A stretch of 64,000 bases of DNA from Smallanthus sonchifolius (Eukaryota > Streptophyta > Magnoliopsida > Asterales > Asteraceae), in NCBI GenBank assembly GCA_023525975.1, contig CM042018.1, positions 71,059,001-71,123,000 on the forward strand, in the 5' to 3' direction. Made by a program: the position numbers and the translations under genes. Below, in pieces: positions 42,721 through 55,100 of the stretch. The stretch's first letter is position 1. Each line of letters starts with the position of its first letter. Below the pieces are notes generated by a model. That model saw only the letters and a list, made by a program, of their open reading frames with translations, had not been told where the DNA came from and made no database searches.

Positions 42721-43888
42721 TAAGACGGAATACCAGAAACCATCAGGGTTACTACAGCAGTCGAAAATTCCATAATGGAAGTGGGAACAAATTTCAATGG
42801 ACTTCGTCTCGAAGTTACCCAAAACCTCGAGTGGATAGCCATCTGGGTGATCATTGACCGTTTAACCAAATCCGCACACTTCCTTCCTATCAAAGAAAAG
42901 GACAAAATGGAGAAGTTGACCCTGCTTTATCTAAAAGAAGTAGTTTCAAGGAATGGAGTGCCAATCTCCATCATCTCAGATAGGGATAGTCATTTTACTT
43001 CCTGATTCCGGCAATCATTACAAGAAGCGTTGGGAACACGCTTAGATTTGAGCACTGCCAATCACCCACAGACAGATGGTCAAAGTGAACTAACCATCCA
43101 AACTCTGGAAGATCTATTAAGATCTTGTGTGATAGATTTTGGCAACAGTTGGGATACTCACCTACCATTGGTTGAATTTTCATACAACAACAGTTACCAC
43201 ACGAGTATCAAGGCAGCACCATTTGAACCGCTTTATGGAAGAAAGTGCAGATCACCACTCTGTTGGGCTGAAGTCGGAGATAGTCAGCTCACTTGACCAG
43301 AGCTTGTCCACGAGACCACCAAGAAATTTTTTAAAATCCGAGATAGACTGAAATCCACTCAAGACAGACAGAAAATCTACACTGATCAAAAGCGTAAACT
43401 ATTAGAGTTTCAAGTAGGTGACAAAGTGTTATTGAAAGTTGCTCCTTGGAAAGGCATAATCCATTTTGGCAAACGAGGGAAACTGAACCCCCGCTACATA
43501 GGACCATTTGAAATCCTAAAAAGGATTGACCATATTGCCTACCAACTCAACCTACCAGAAGAGCTACAGAATATCAACAATGTATTCCATGTGTCCAACT
43601 TAAAGAAGTGTCTACACGATGAGTCACTGACGATACCTCTCGAGGAGGTACAAATCGACGAACAACTACATTTCGTCGAAGAACCTATGGAAATAATGGA
43701 TCGCGAGGTTAAGCAACTGAAACAAAGTCGCATTCCGATAGTCAAGGTCCGATGGAATTCCAAAGGTGGACCAGAGTTCACATAGGAGCGTGAGGATCAG
43801 GTGAAGCGCAAGCACCCATACTTATTTCAGACCACACCATCAACTATTACCGCAAGCTGAAGTTCGGGATGAAATTCCTTTCAACCGA
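42721..43888 (+). pseudogene. Gypsy-1 integrase core, C-terminal domain, chromodomain-like tail and 3' end
   Basis: This resumes the integrase frame. Visible parts are MDFVSKLPKT-type start, IIDRLTKSAHFLP, SDRDSHFTS, and NHPQTDGQSELTIQTLEDLL (catalytic Asp and Glu region), then YGRKCRSPLCW, a basic C-terminal domain (GDKVLLKVAPWKG), and EPMEIMDREVKQLKQSRIPI with VKVRWNSKGGPEFT, the chromodomain-like tail of Tekay-type chromoviruses. Stops fall near 42775, 43003, 43294 and 43783; three fit C-to-T or G-to-A, while the one in QLT-stop-PEL needs a transversion if Gly was ancestral. The element's 3' UTR runs into LARD-3 at about 43888; its 3' LTR is missing. Confidence 0.87.
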
Positions 43889-46359
43889 ACTTAGGCTATT
43901 AAACCGAACTTCAAGCATGGCATAACATGGATGACACGTACCAAACTTCAAGCACTACACCTCGTAAGGCACAAGTACCAAACTTCAAGCACCGCACCCC
44001 GTAAGGCGCAAGTACCAAACATCAAGCATGACTACCCCGTAAGGTAAATCATACCAACTTCAAGGATCATGATAATCCCCTTGGTGACCGTCATCACCCC
44101 AGTTGTACAATAGTTGGCCAGCCACAAAGGCCCTTAAAAGGTAAGGCCCATAACATACTTCTCATACCCATAACCTTCATTGCCTAAGGAATAATGGCAG
44201 ATTTGTTCATATGTGACTTTCATAAACATTCACTTCTTTTACTTCAAAACTTCAGTTAAAGCATTCGTACGTTTTATTAAAAATCATTCATTCATTCGTA
44301 AACTTCTTTTGGAAAAATATTTCATAAACACTTCCTTCATAACCTTTTCCTTCTAAAACATCGTTCATAAACATCGTTTCATAAAATGTCACACACATCA
44401 TTCATAAACATCGTTTTATAAAACAGTCACATCGTTACGTAGGCACACCAGCCCAAAAACATTATTTAAATCATTTAAAAGAGGGCTTCTAGAACTCACC
44501 TGATAAGCTAGTCTCGTTATCCTAGTCGAAGGCCCAACAACGTCACGTACTTGGATTGGGTAGTTAAATACACATCAGACCTAATCTCGACTCTAACGGG
44601 TTAATCATACTGAATTAGGCGAACTTGTGGCTAAGTTCGCCTCTTACTAACCTAGCGACCATACATGCGAACTTAGGCTAAGTTTGCCTGATCCATACCC
44701 AGCGAACTTAGTAAGTTCGCTACCATAAGTTCGCCTCCACTACATTAGGCGAACATGCTAAGTTCGCCATCCCTGCTCCAGGCGAACATGCTAAGTTTGC
44801 ATGAACTGGTTTTCTTCCCAAACAACCCATACCCTAATGAGGACATCTAGATAAAATATACTTCTCTAATTCTAATGAAAATTAGACAGAGTTCCGTTTG
44901 TTTTTATCTAAAACCCGATAATTTAAATTGTCCATTTCCATCCCAAATCAATCAACAATAATTCATACAATCGAGCTTTAGCAACTAGCATCGACACAAT
45001 GTACCCAAAACGCTTTAACGAGCGAGAATTATTATTAAAAATATATAAGTATATGTCGTTAATTATCTTTCAAAAGAGATCTCTACACGTCCTCCTCGAA
45101 TACGGTATTTATAATCCGAGACAATATTAATATTTAACATTGGGTTATAAGGATTATACCTTCTCAAACACGACGGCTAGAACGCGAACCCGTAATGTAC
45201 CCGAACTTTGACACGAACCGCTCTTTTTGACTAGGCCCGTAACTAGACCGAACGGACTCCGAATCGGATGATTTGAAAGCTTATGGTCTCGTCTCAACTT
45301 GCCGATTACTACAAGATTAACACCACCCTTATGCCATGAATCGTTTTCAACCCCGCTATAACCGAAGCATCATGAACCACCATGAGCCGTCATGTAACCA
45401 TAACCAACCGTCATCGGCCACCATTAACCACTACTAATAATCATCGCATCGCCACCCCTGCTAACCACTGTTAGAACATGCTAAAAATCATCACCATTCA
45501 CCCGTAAAAGTAATCAAGCACCACCATACTACCGATCACAGCTTGAAACCTCCCTACCGCCATCACCACAAACCACCGTGAGTACCACCACCATCACCGT
45601 GACCTGCTACATCGCCACCACCATGCTCATACGAACCTCTACTAACCGTTAACCACCACCACGAGCTCACTACTATCGTGACACATAATCGGATAACACC
45701 CACCAGTGCTACCATGAGATTGCACCCGGCCACCACCATCTTACAGCGTGAAGTTCGCTACCACCTTCATCGTCAAATCCAAACCACCACACACCTGAAC
45801 CGGCTGTTGTTACCATCGTCGCTTACCACCATCACCTTCACCACCGAGGACCACCACTACCATTTCCGCCATAACTGTTAACAAACACCATGCCGTTGGC
45901 CACCATACCATCCGCCGCTGCTGTCGGAGTTATGGCAACAGCTCACCCTCTCTTCTTTCGCTCCATCTCCGACTAACCTGACACCACCGGAGTGCACCAC
46001 CTGGTGTCATGAGTTGCTGTACTCGATCATCGTCCTCTTGGGCTTTTGAAACAGAATCGAGATACTTCATACGAACCGAGCAAGATATGGACCGGATTAG
46101 GGTTTCCATGAGGGTGGTTTGTGGAACTGCATTCGACGTGAAGGAGAAGGTAGAAAATGGAGTTGGCTGCTGGACTAATATGGATGGAACTTAAGTTAAA
46201 ACAAAAATTTTCCTTTTACCCCCTTGTCTTTGGATAATTACACTATTGCCCTTTTTAATTTGATTAGTTAATGAACGTTGTGCCATACTTACGATCTTGA
46301 CAACCTTGGTTCTAAACGAAATCTCGTGTTTTAAGTTATAGAGAATTTGGGATGTTACA
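43889..46359 (-). repeat. LARD-3 3' LTR (element sense), 5'-truncated on the plus strand
   Basis: Starts at ACTTAGGCTATT, aligned with 49675 of the other LTR. It has tandem GTAAGGCACAAGTACCAAACTTC-like units (about 43940-44040), the AAGTTCGC dyad cluster (44613-44795), and the ACC/CAT low-complexity block (about 45370-45900). Confidence 0.83.
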
Positions 46360-47094
46360 AGTCTACCATCCTTATAAGAATTTCGTCCTCGAGATTCGTC
46401 GCTTCTTATGACATAACTAAACCTCGTGTCTCTTACAAGGTAGTCTCTCCGGTTCCTTTGAACCAACATGACCTGCATTGTTCGAAACATGAACACTCGT
46501 TGTCACACTTATACTGGACGTAGTTAGGGTTTATACCATCGCTTGGAATGAATGCATGCCACTACTAACTCTTCTATCTTCACAACAAGCATCTCTTGAT
46601 GTTGTCTCGAATAGCTTTATCTATTTGGCTCTCATACATGTTTCACGGGTGTGACCTAACTCGAATCCACTAAATACTTATGTGGATTTAACATGCGGAG
46701 CAAGCAACGCATTCCTTTCAACACTTAGGAGTGTCTCATAGGAAATTTAGCGTCTTTCATCTTAATCAGACTCTAGACTATAGACGTTGATCATTCTTTG
46801 CTTTTCCATTGCTAGATTCTTGTGTAGTCTTGACTATAACTCTCCAGTTCTTGATCGATGTTATCTCGTTCAGCATCGTACATCCCTAGTCGATCTTTTA
46901 CATCCAACTGTTTAGGGTTCTTATCTCGTCATTCTACATGAACTGTCTTTTCAAGCTCGAAGTCGTCCACCAAAGACTCCATTGTTATACATTAATTTCC
47001 TCGTTAAGTTTGTCTATTCTGTCATCTAGACGATTACTATCGATCATCTCTCAACTGTTTGGATCATTGTGTATACCTCATAAGCTATCCGTCG

Positions 47095-47370
47095 TGCATT
47101 CGTCCTCGAAGGACCATACTATGTCGTTCCTGAATGAATCATACCATCTCGTTCCCGAATCAATCCTACTGTCAAGTTTTCGAAGGTACCGTACCGCCTC
47201 GTCCCCAAAGGAACCACATCGTCTCGTTACTGAAGGAACCGTATCGCCTCGTTCCCAAAGGAACCGTATCGCTTCGTTCCTGAAGGAACCATATCGCTTC
47301 GTTCCTGAAGGAACCGTATCGCTTCGTTCCCGAAGGAACCATATCGCTTTGTTCCCTAAGGAACCATATG
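47095..47370. repeat. 25-bp minisatellite around a GTTCC...GGAAC dyad (LARD-3)
   Basis: At least ten units of about 25 bp of the type GTTCCTGAAGGAACCATATC plus GCTTC. The dyad GTTCC-nGAA-GGAAC lies in every good unit. The reading frames across it on both strands (for example 47078-47425 minus) are by-products of the periodicity. Confidence 0.92.
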
Positions 47371-48550
47371 AGGTATCCCCCATCACACTCAACTTGTCGG
47401 GAAGGTATTCATTCAGATGGAACACTAGTCACTTGAACTTTACATTCATATTTTCATACACAATCTCCTTCTAGTCTTTCTTTCAAGCATACTTGTCATG
47501 GTTTTACGTTTCACATCGTTGGTTTATTGAACACCATTCTTCCTTCCTATCACTGGATGGTCTTAGGGATTGACATCCCATATGACCGACAATATATATA
47601 CTCTAGCTACTCGTTTCCGTTAGCCTTCTCTGTATGCAATTCTTCTAAAGTCACCTTCGTTGGTCATACTACGGATAAATAACACGTGCGGTGACACTTG
47701 TACTTTCATTTCCTTTCTAGTTTCAGTGAGTCCCTCAACGACTTTCCAATTCTAACAACCCTCGCGGCTATTTATTAGACTTAGCCGTAGTAGAGCATTC
47801 TCTGAGTCGCCTTGAATTTCTTCTTAGTGCCCATGCCTTACTTCACATGGTTGGTCAAACTTGTCCTTCACAATCATTATTGACAAACAATCCTTGGGTT
47901 GGATCTGGTTTCATTTGGTTTAGTCTGCGCGCCCTAATTAACGTCGCAGTTCCCGTTACTTGTTGTTGGTATATCTATCTTCTCGCTTTAGGATACACTC
48001 ATCTTAGTCATCTAGGGTTGTCTTCTACAGGGAGAGATGCCATTTGTGCATTCGTGCACTCATATATTCTTTGGACAAACCCTTGTGTGGGTATTTCCCT
48101 CATGCTCATGCATACTTCAACAGTAGATCGATTTTCATTCATCATAACGTGTTTGTGCTAAGCGTAGTCCACACTAGCTCCTTGGCATTCTTCATACATA
48201 TGCTCGTCTGACTTAGGTAAAACCGAAGTTTCATTCCTCCTCATCTTGCCCATGGCTCGTACTTGCTAACATCATTAACCTTTGTAAGGTACACCATCTT
48301 TAACTTCGTTACTGTTACTAATGAGGTTCATCAATCTCTTTAAATCGTTACTCGGGTGACTAACATCTCGTAGTCATAGTTGAGTAATAAGGTCAACTCT
48401 GATAGGTAAGCATTAATCAACACCATAAGATTCACTATCATGCACGTGCACTTGTAAATTCACAATTTTGCGGATCCAAACGTGATTGCCAATTTACCTT
48501 ACTCGAGCATTCTAGTTCCTCTTATAACATTTCATAATACTCGCGTCTCT

Positions 48551-48751
48551 TCAAGGTTGAGATTTTGTCCCGGTATTCTCCTCGACACCTCTTACCACTC
48601 CCGTGCTAAGTCCGCACATCAGATGACAACTCGGAACACACTCGTACAGTCTCGTGCACACTAACTTCCAGTTCCGCAAGAACACTTGCCTCTTTACTGT
48701 AAACTTGGTGGGCGGGCATCCTACCGTGTCTTCCGGTATGACCCCCACCAT
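48551..48751 (-). CDS. Small conserved frame near the LARD-3 PBS (unknown)
   Basis: 66 codons; it aligns with 30944-31171 from GCPPTKF onward, with Arg/Lys-rich and Cys-containing segments kept. The N-terminal part is in a different frame from the LARD-2 copy, so at least one copy carries an indel. Whether it was ever translated is unclear. Confidence 0.28.
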   Translation of the reverse strand: MVGVIPEDTVGCPPTKFTVKRQVFLRNWKLVCTRLYECVPSCHLMCGLSTGVVRGVEENTGTKSQP

Positions 48752-49110
48752 GCCTTTCGCCTATTCTACCCTCCATTTCGTTCTAAAAGAGAAGGAATCT
48801 ATTGTCATCACGCTAGTTAACAAATAGAATTCGACAAGTATTGTAAGATGTTAATATACATTGGCCATCTGCAATTAACCATTACACTACCTTTCGATTT
48901 CTATTTGACCACCTTTGTGATTCCATCGAAACACAACTCCTAACTTAACACTTCTAAGGCATACTATATATGTAAATATATATACTACCTTCATACCTGA
49001 TGTTGTGGCTCGAGTTACCCGTACTGGCATCTGCTTTCGGTCCCATTCACAGTTTAAGTTCAGACACTGAGAGTGTCCGAATCTTTCAAACTATTGTTCT
49101 GATACCAACT

Positions 49111-51640
49111 TGTAAGGCCCCAAACCCGGGAGGCCTCACTTGTTGGATATACTCATTCACAAACAGTTCTTAATCTTGAAAGCCAAATAACGCAGCGGAA
49201 AATTTCATTCAAACATAACGTCAACATTGTTTAAAACATGCGGAAGCGTAAACATTGTCTAAAACATAAATACATCATAACTAAAACATAACTGGATGCC
49301 AGTATTCATGATCAGCTGGGTAACTCATCTCGCTAGCCAAGCATCACCGTCGATCCTCATAACCTGCATTAACCTGAATGTGCATACTAAAAGGTCAGCT
49401 ACGCTGGTGAGTTCTAGTTTTAACATAAAATGTTAACTTCAAATATTTGCCAAAAACATAACATCATACTTCATTTAATAAAAGCGTACGTAAAATAATG
49501 CAATAACAAAACATAACACATCATAACCCATAAGTCAACGAACATATCAAATCTGCGCCTTCTCGTAATCGTCAAATCCAAACGTCACATACTGGCAGAA
49601 TAACCTAAACATTGCCACCACTAGGCCTTTCAACACCGTACTGCCCTTCGGGCGGAGAAACCTAGGGCCCGATACTTAGGCTATTCAACCAAACTTCAAG
49701 CATGGAATGAAAAGGATGACACGTACCAGACTTCAAGCACTGCACCCCATAAGGCACAAGTACCAAACTTCAACCACTACACCCCGTAAGGCACAAGTAC
49801 CAAACTTCAAGCACGACTACCCTGTAAGGTAAATCGTACCAACTTCAAGGATAACGATAATCCCCTTGGTGACCGTCATCACCCCAGTTGTACAACAGTT
49901 GGCCAGCCATAAAAGCCCCTAATATGTAAGGACCATAACATACTTCCCATACCCATAACATTCATTCCCTAAGGAATAATGGCAGATTCGTTCGTTTGTG
50001 ACTTTCGTAAACATTCACTTCTTTTACTTCAAAACTTCAGTTAAAGCATTCGTACGTTTTATTAAAAATCATTCATTCATTCGTAAACTTCTTTTGGCAA
50101 AATATTTCATAAACACTTCCTTCATAACCTTTTCCTTCCAAAACATCGTTCATAAACACCGTTTCATAAAACGTCACACACATCATTCATAAACATCGTT
50201 TTATAAAATAGTCACATCGTTACGTATGCACACCAGCCCAAAAACATTATTTAAAACATTTAAAAGAGGGCTTCTAGAACTCACCTGATAAGCTAGTCTC
50301 GTTGTCCTAGTCGAAGGCCGAACAACGACACGTACGATCTGGATTGGGTAGTTAAATACACATCAGACCTAATCCCGACTCTAACGGGTTAATCATACTG
50401 AATTAGGCGAACTTGTGGATAAGTTCGCCTCTTACTAACCTAGCAAACATACAGGCGAACTTAGGCTAAGTTCGCCTGATCCATACCCAGCGAACTTATT
50501 CGCTACCATAAGTTCGCCTCCACTACATTAGGCGAACATGCTAAGTTCGCCTGAACTGGTTCTCTTCCCAAACAACCCATACCGTAATGAGGACATCTAG
50601 ACAAAATATACTTCTCTAGTTCTAACGAAAATTGGACAGAGTTCCATTTGTTTTTATCTAAAACCTGACAATTTAAATTGTCCATTTCCTACATTAGGCG
50701 AACATGCTAAGTTCGCCTGAACTGGTTCTCTTCCCAAACAACCCATACCGTAATGAGGACATCTAGACAAAATATACTTCTCTAGTTCTAACGAAAATTG
50801 GACAGAGTTCCATTTGTTTTTATCTAAAACCTGACAATTTAAATTGTCCATTTCCATCCCAAATCAATCAACAATAATTCGTACAATCGAGCTTTAGCAA
50901 CTAGCATCGGTACAATGTACCCAAAACGTTTTAACGAGCGATAATTATTATAATTATATGTCATTAATTATCTGTCAAAAGAGATCTCTACACGTCCTCC
51001 TCGAATACAGTATTTATAATCCGAGCCAATATTAATATTTAACATTCTATGGGTTATAAGGATTATACCTTCTCGAACACGACGACTAGAACGCGAACCC
51101 GTAATGTACCCGAACTTTGACACGAACAACTCTTTTTACTAGGCCCGTAACTAGACCGGACAGACTCCTAATCGGATGATTCGAAAGCTTATGGTCTCGT
51201 CTCAACTTACCGATTACTAAAAGATTAACACCACCCTTATGCCATGAATCGTTTTCAACCCCGCTATAACTGAAGTATCGTGAACCACGATGAATCGTCA
51301 CGTAACCATAACCAACCGTCATTGTCCACCATTAACAACTACTAATCACTGCATCGCCACCCCTGCTAACCACTATTACAACATGTTAACAATCATCACC
51401 ATTCACCCGTAACAGTAATCAAGCACCACCATACTACCGGTCACAGCTTGAAACCTCCCTATCGCCATCACCACAAACCATTGTGAGTACCACCACCATC
51501 ATCGTGGCCGGCTACAGCGCCACCACCATGCTCATACGAACCTCTACTAACTGTTAACCACCACCACGAGCTCACTGCTGTCGTGACACCTAATCAGATA
51601 ACACCCACCAGCGCTACCGTGAGATTGCACCTGGCCACCA
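49111..51640 (-). repeat. LARD-3 5' LTR (element sense), interrupted by Copia-3
   Basis: Starts TGTAAGGCCC. AAGTTCGC dyads at 50403-50545. A perfect 166-bp tandem duplication occupies 50524-50689 and 50690-50855. Compared with 45700-45745 the LTR is cut within GGCCACCACC at 51640, where Copia-3 begins; the rest must lie beyond the window. Confidence 0.85.
50524..50855. repeat. Perfect 166-bp tandem duplication in the LARD-3 LTR
   Basis: TACATTAGGCGAAC begins at 50524 and again at 50690, and the two 166-bp copies look identical. The other LTR of the element has a single copy, so the duplication arose after insertion. Confidence 0.92.
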
Positions 51641-52085
51641 TGTAGGTCCTCATGGCGCTTCTACGGATCGATCTCGTGATAAGACGTGAAGTTAACTCAG
51701 AGTGCAGAATCCAACGAATCAACGTTTATACCCACAAAAGACAATGTAGACAATCAAGTAAATAACATTCTCAATTGTATTCCAAATCACAGTAGAGTTT
51801 ACAGACTCAATCAGATTCATTTTTTGTTCTATTTTCTCGACTGACTCTGTAAACACTTATAGAGACATCTGACCTGATATAAGCGAACTTATTAAGTTCG
51901 CCTCTAACAGACTAAGCGAACTTAACAAGTTCGCCTCATATAGACTTAAGCGAACTTATTAAGTTCGCCCATGTTCGCCTCTAGGTAAACTTGAATAAAC
52001 ACTTAGTGACTTTTACATAATAAAAACATAAAGACATAAGATCTAACTATTACAAGATTTTGTCATTACAAACTATGTCCTAACA
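51641..52085 (-). repeat. Copia-3 3' LTR
   Basis: 445 bp; the minus strand starts TGTTAGGACA and ends GGACCTACA. Dyads at 51883-51901 (GCGAACTTATTAAGTTCGC), 51916-51933 and 51950-51967 lie just upstream, in element sense, of a TATA-like CTATAAGTG (51854-51862). Confidence 0.88.
51854..51967 (-). promoter_or_regulatory. Copia-3 LTR promoter: three AAGTTCGC dyads plus TATA-like box
   Basis: Three dyads start about 33-34 bp apart, followed in element sense by CTATAAGTG. The layout is the same as in the Copia-1 and Copia-2 LTRs. A promoter role is inferred from position. Confidence 0.65.
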
Positions 52086-52087
52086 GA

Positions 52088-52096
52088 CTCCCCCTT
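52088..52096 (-). other. Copia-3 polypurine tract
   Basis: AAGGGGGAG on the minus strand, two bases from the LTR start. PPT-like CAGGGGGAG strings also occur at about 53350, 53482, 58468 and 59292 in this element. Confidence 0.85.
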
Positions 52097-52126
52097 GACA
52101 ATAGCTTGATCTTCAGTCTTCAGTCT

Positions 52127-55100
52127 TCATGATGAGCTTTTCCAGTTACCCAGTAGTCTGCTGCCAGCATGCACTCCATATCTTCTGCATATCTCCAAAA
52201 CTCTTTTGTACTGTAATCCTTGTTCTTTCCATTCATCAGTGAACATTATTTCATTCTTTCGCAACGTCCTTTGATCTTTCTTTGAGAAATTTATAAGATT
52301 CATTGCATCATAGAAACATACAATGACCTTATTGTCTTTATCTTCAATCCTTGCTTGACCAGTGTTAACATCAATATACCACCATTTCATATTCCCAAGG
52401 AAGTCTTGAGGAATCTTCTTCAACGGTATCTTGTGTACAGCACGAATTGGTTTATACTTGTACTTCCAGGTCACCTTCCTAGTCTTTTGATCTGTGTTCT
52501 TCACTCTCTTTCCTTTTTGTGGTTTCAGCCTTTCATACTTTCCTGAACTACCTTCTCTCTTGATCAAGTTTGCTATCACATCAGCCAAACCATTCTTCGA
52601 TCTATTAATAAGAGGCTTTGAAGCTAGACCATTCATTTCACACCTTGGTAAGGTATTGAAATACTTGATCCTCGGCTTTAAGTATTGAACACCGTCAGAT
52701 CTTTTAATTGCAAATAATTTTGTATCACCATCATAGAACCAACTTATGATCCTTCCTACACACCGCTCGTTATTCACATATTTTTCTTTCTGAGGAGGTT
52801 ATGCTGGAGACTTGGGTAGCACCTTCATCCAACTATTTACAACTTCTCTCCACTGTTCTCTTGTCATCCCTGTATTTCTATACATCACAGGTTCTTCATT
52901 AACCTTCGGAGACCCAATGTGAGTAGTTTCAGTTTCAACATCTTTATTGGATTGAATATTCTCATCATCAGTATCCATCTTTGAATCAGCAGTGTCTTCA
53001 GGCAGTGTGACATCTTCAACAGAGTCCATAGAATCTGTTATTCCTTCATAAGTGAATTCAGGAATAACGTCAACTTGGATGAAGTTATACGACACTTTAA
53101 GACCATCACAGCCTTCATAAGTAACATTATCTTTATCTTTCTCTATCTCTATCTCCACTATCTCTCCTTCTTCTATTTCATTATCAGACACTTCATCGTC
53201 CATGTCATTGAATAAATCATCAATGTCATCAAGACATGCAATCTTTTCAGCTTCTTCTTCTTCAGAATCTGCAAAGAATTCCAATAATAGAATTTCTTCT
53301 TTATTAGCACCAGAAGTATCTTTGTTTCCTTCAAGGGATTGTGATGTCGACTCCCCCTGAACCCTTGCTATAGGATTAGCGTCAGTGTATTGACGATCAC
53401 CCTCAACATTCCAGCAGGATCATTGTCTTCATCGTCACGTCTTTGAATAGACTCTGTGTGACATGTATCATGTATCCTCAACTCCCCCTGAGCGTCAAGA
53501 CACTGAACGAGTTTAGACACCAATGCTTGCATGTCAGCTATCTGTTGAGCTTGAGTCTAAATCACCAGCTGCCGTTGTGAATCAGTAGACACAAGAGTAT
53601 CCACCTGAGCTTGAAGTGTAAGTACTTGAGATTCAAGGATAGTAATCCTTTCAGAATCAGAAGGCTTTGATGGACCAGCTGACGATTTTGGAATTGAAGG
53701 ACTTGCAGTAGGAGTAATAACTGGAGGAACATGAGTTATAACCGGAGACGTATCTTTAGATCTTGGAGGAGTAATAATCAAGGAAGCAACAAAATTAGCA
53801 TCCTCTACTCCCTGCGAAGATTGAGCAGCAGCTATTGAAGCAGACATTAACTTTTGAGTCTTTGGATCTGGATTAAAGTCACTATCAGAATCAGTACTCT
53901 CATCAACCAAGGATCTTTTTCCAAGTACTGATCCGGAAGGAGGATCCCGAACAGACTTTCTTCTTGGTCATCTGGCTTGAGATTTAATGCGTTTTCCAGC
54001 ATTAGCCAGTGGAATAGCAGCTAACCGCTCATAATGATCTGAGAAAAAAAATCCCTAGATTCAGTTCCTTCAGTAACAGGTAATATCGTATCACTTGAGC
54101 TTGAACTTGATTCATCATCAGTCACCATATTCCCTTCAGCTTCATGAATGGGTGAGTTCACAGCGTCATCAACGAAATCATCCATGTTCATTCCTAGATC
54201 TTGTTCATGTGCATGAACGGCCTCCTCTTGAACAGGTTCATGAATAGGTATTTCAACCTCAGCTTGTGGAATTGGAACTTGTTCAGGAATAGGAATTTGT
54301 GGTTGTACGGGAACTTGAGCTTGTTGAACTGGAACTTGTTGTTGTATCAGTTGTTGTTGAACTTCTTGTTGTTGTTGTGGTTGTTGTTATTGTTGTGGAA
54401 CATTTAAGCCTTAAAATTGAGCAATTTCATCAGGATGAAACCAGTTGTCATTAGGTGGTGCAACATAATCAGGATTGATTAAGTGACCAAACAAAGGAGT
54501 ATTAACCGGTATCAATGCGGCATTCTGCTGTTTCACCTTCGTGCAATCAGTAAAGCTACGCTTTGACATCGGAGTCAAAGTTAATCTTATAGGATGTTGT
54601 GGAAGATCAGGAATAAGATGATTTAGAATCATTTGAATAAAGCGAGGATACATCAAAAATCCTTGACCTTCAGCAGGATTAATTTGCATGACCATCTCCC
54701 GATAGAAGTAAAGTGCAAAATTGAATCGCTTATTCAACGTTAAAGCCACCGTTGCAGTTTGAAGAGCCATCTTTAAGCCATCGGTTCCAGCTTTACGAGG
54801 AGAGATGCATTGAATAATCACATGCATGAAGTATCTCCATTCACCGACTAAGCCACCTTTACGTGCTTGTGTATCATTCTGTCTCCCACGATAACCCATT
54901 CTTTGAAAACAACCCATAATAAGAGTGCCCAGATATGACAATGGGTCTTCAGCATTACCACCCAAATCAAGAGCAGCACGAATTGTTTCTTCAGATATGG
55001 CAATTTCAGTATTATTGACAGTGGCTCGAAGAACATGAGGTTCTACGTCCGTATCCTGATGAACTGTATCCCAAAATTGCTGTATGTATACCAAACTGAT

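Larger units (their letters stand above)
46360..49110 (-). other. LARD-3 internal region
   Basis: Closely parallels the LARD-2 internal region with extra sequence on the left. It contains the 25-bp minisatellite at 47095-47370 and the small PBS-proximal frame at 48551-48751. No retrotransposon enzyme is visible. Confidence 0.75.
43889..51640 (-). mobile_element. LARD-3: second member of the LARD-2 family, truncated
   Basis: Left LTR 43889-46359 (its first part, equivalent to 49111-49676, is missing), internal 46360-49110, right LTR from 49111, interrupted at 51641 by Copia-3. Ends and order match LARD-2: TGTAAGGCCC at 49111 and GGGATGTTACA at 46349-46359. The PBS near 49097-49107 is decayed by one base (TTCTGATACCA on the plus strand). 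No gag or pol. The left boundary is a fusion with Gypsy-1, so no target duplication is available. Confidence 0.85.

Noticed and set aside
47078..47425. 115-codon frame on the minus strand and 178-codon frame on the plus strand (46938-47474)
   Set aside because: Both run through the 25-bp minisatellite; the repeated peptides are periodic artefacts and no start or domain is convincing.
51885..51980. CRISPR-like array (regularly spaced repeats near 51880-51970 and 55780-56000)
   Set aside because: Repeats are short dyads with similar rather than unique spacers, in a plant retrotransposon LTR and spacer; no cas genes.
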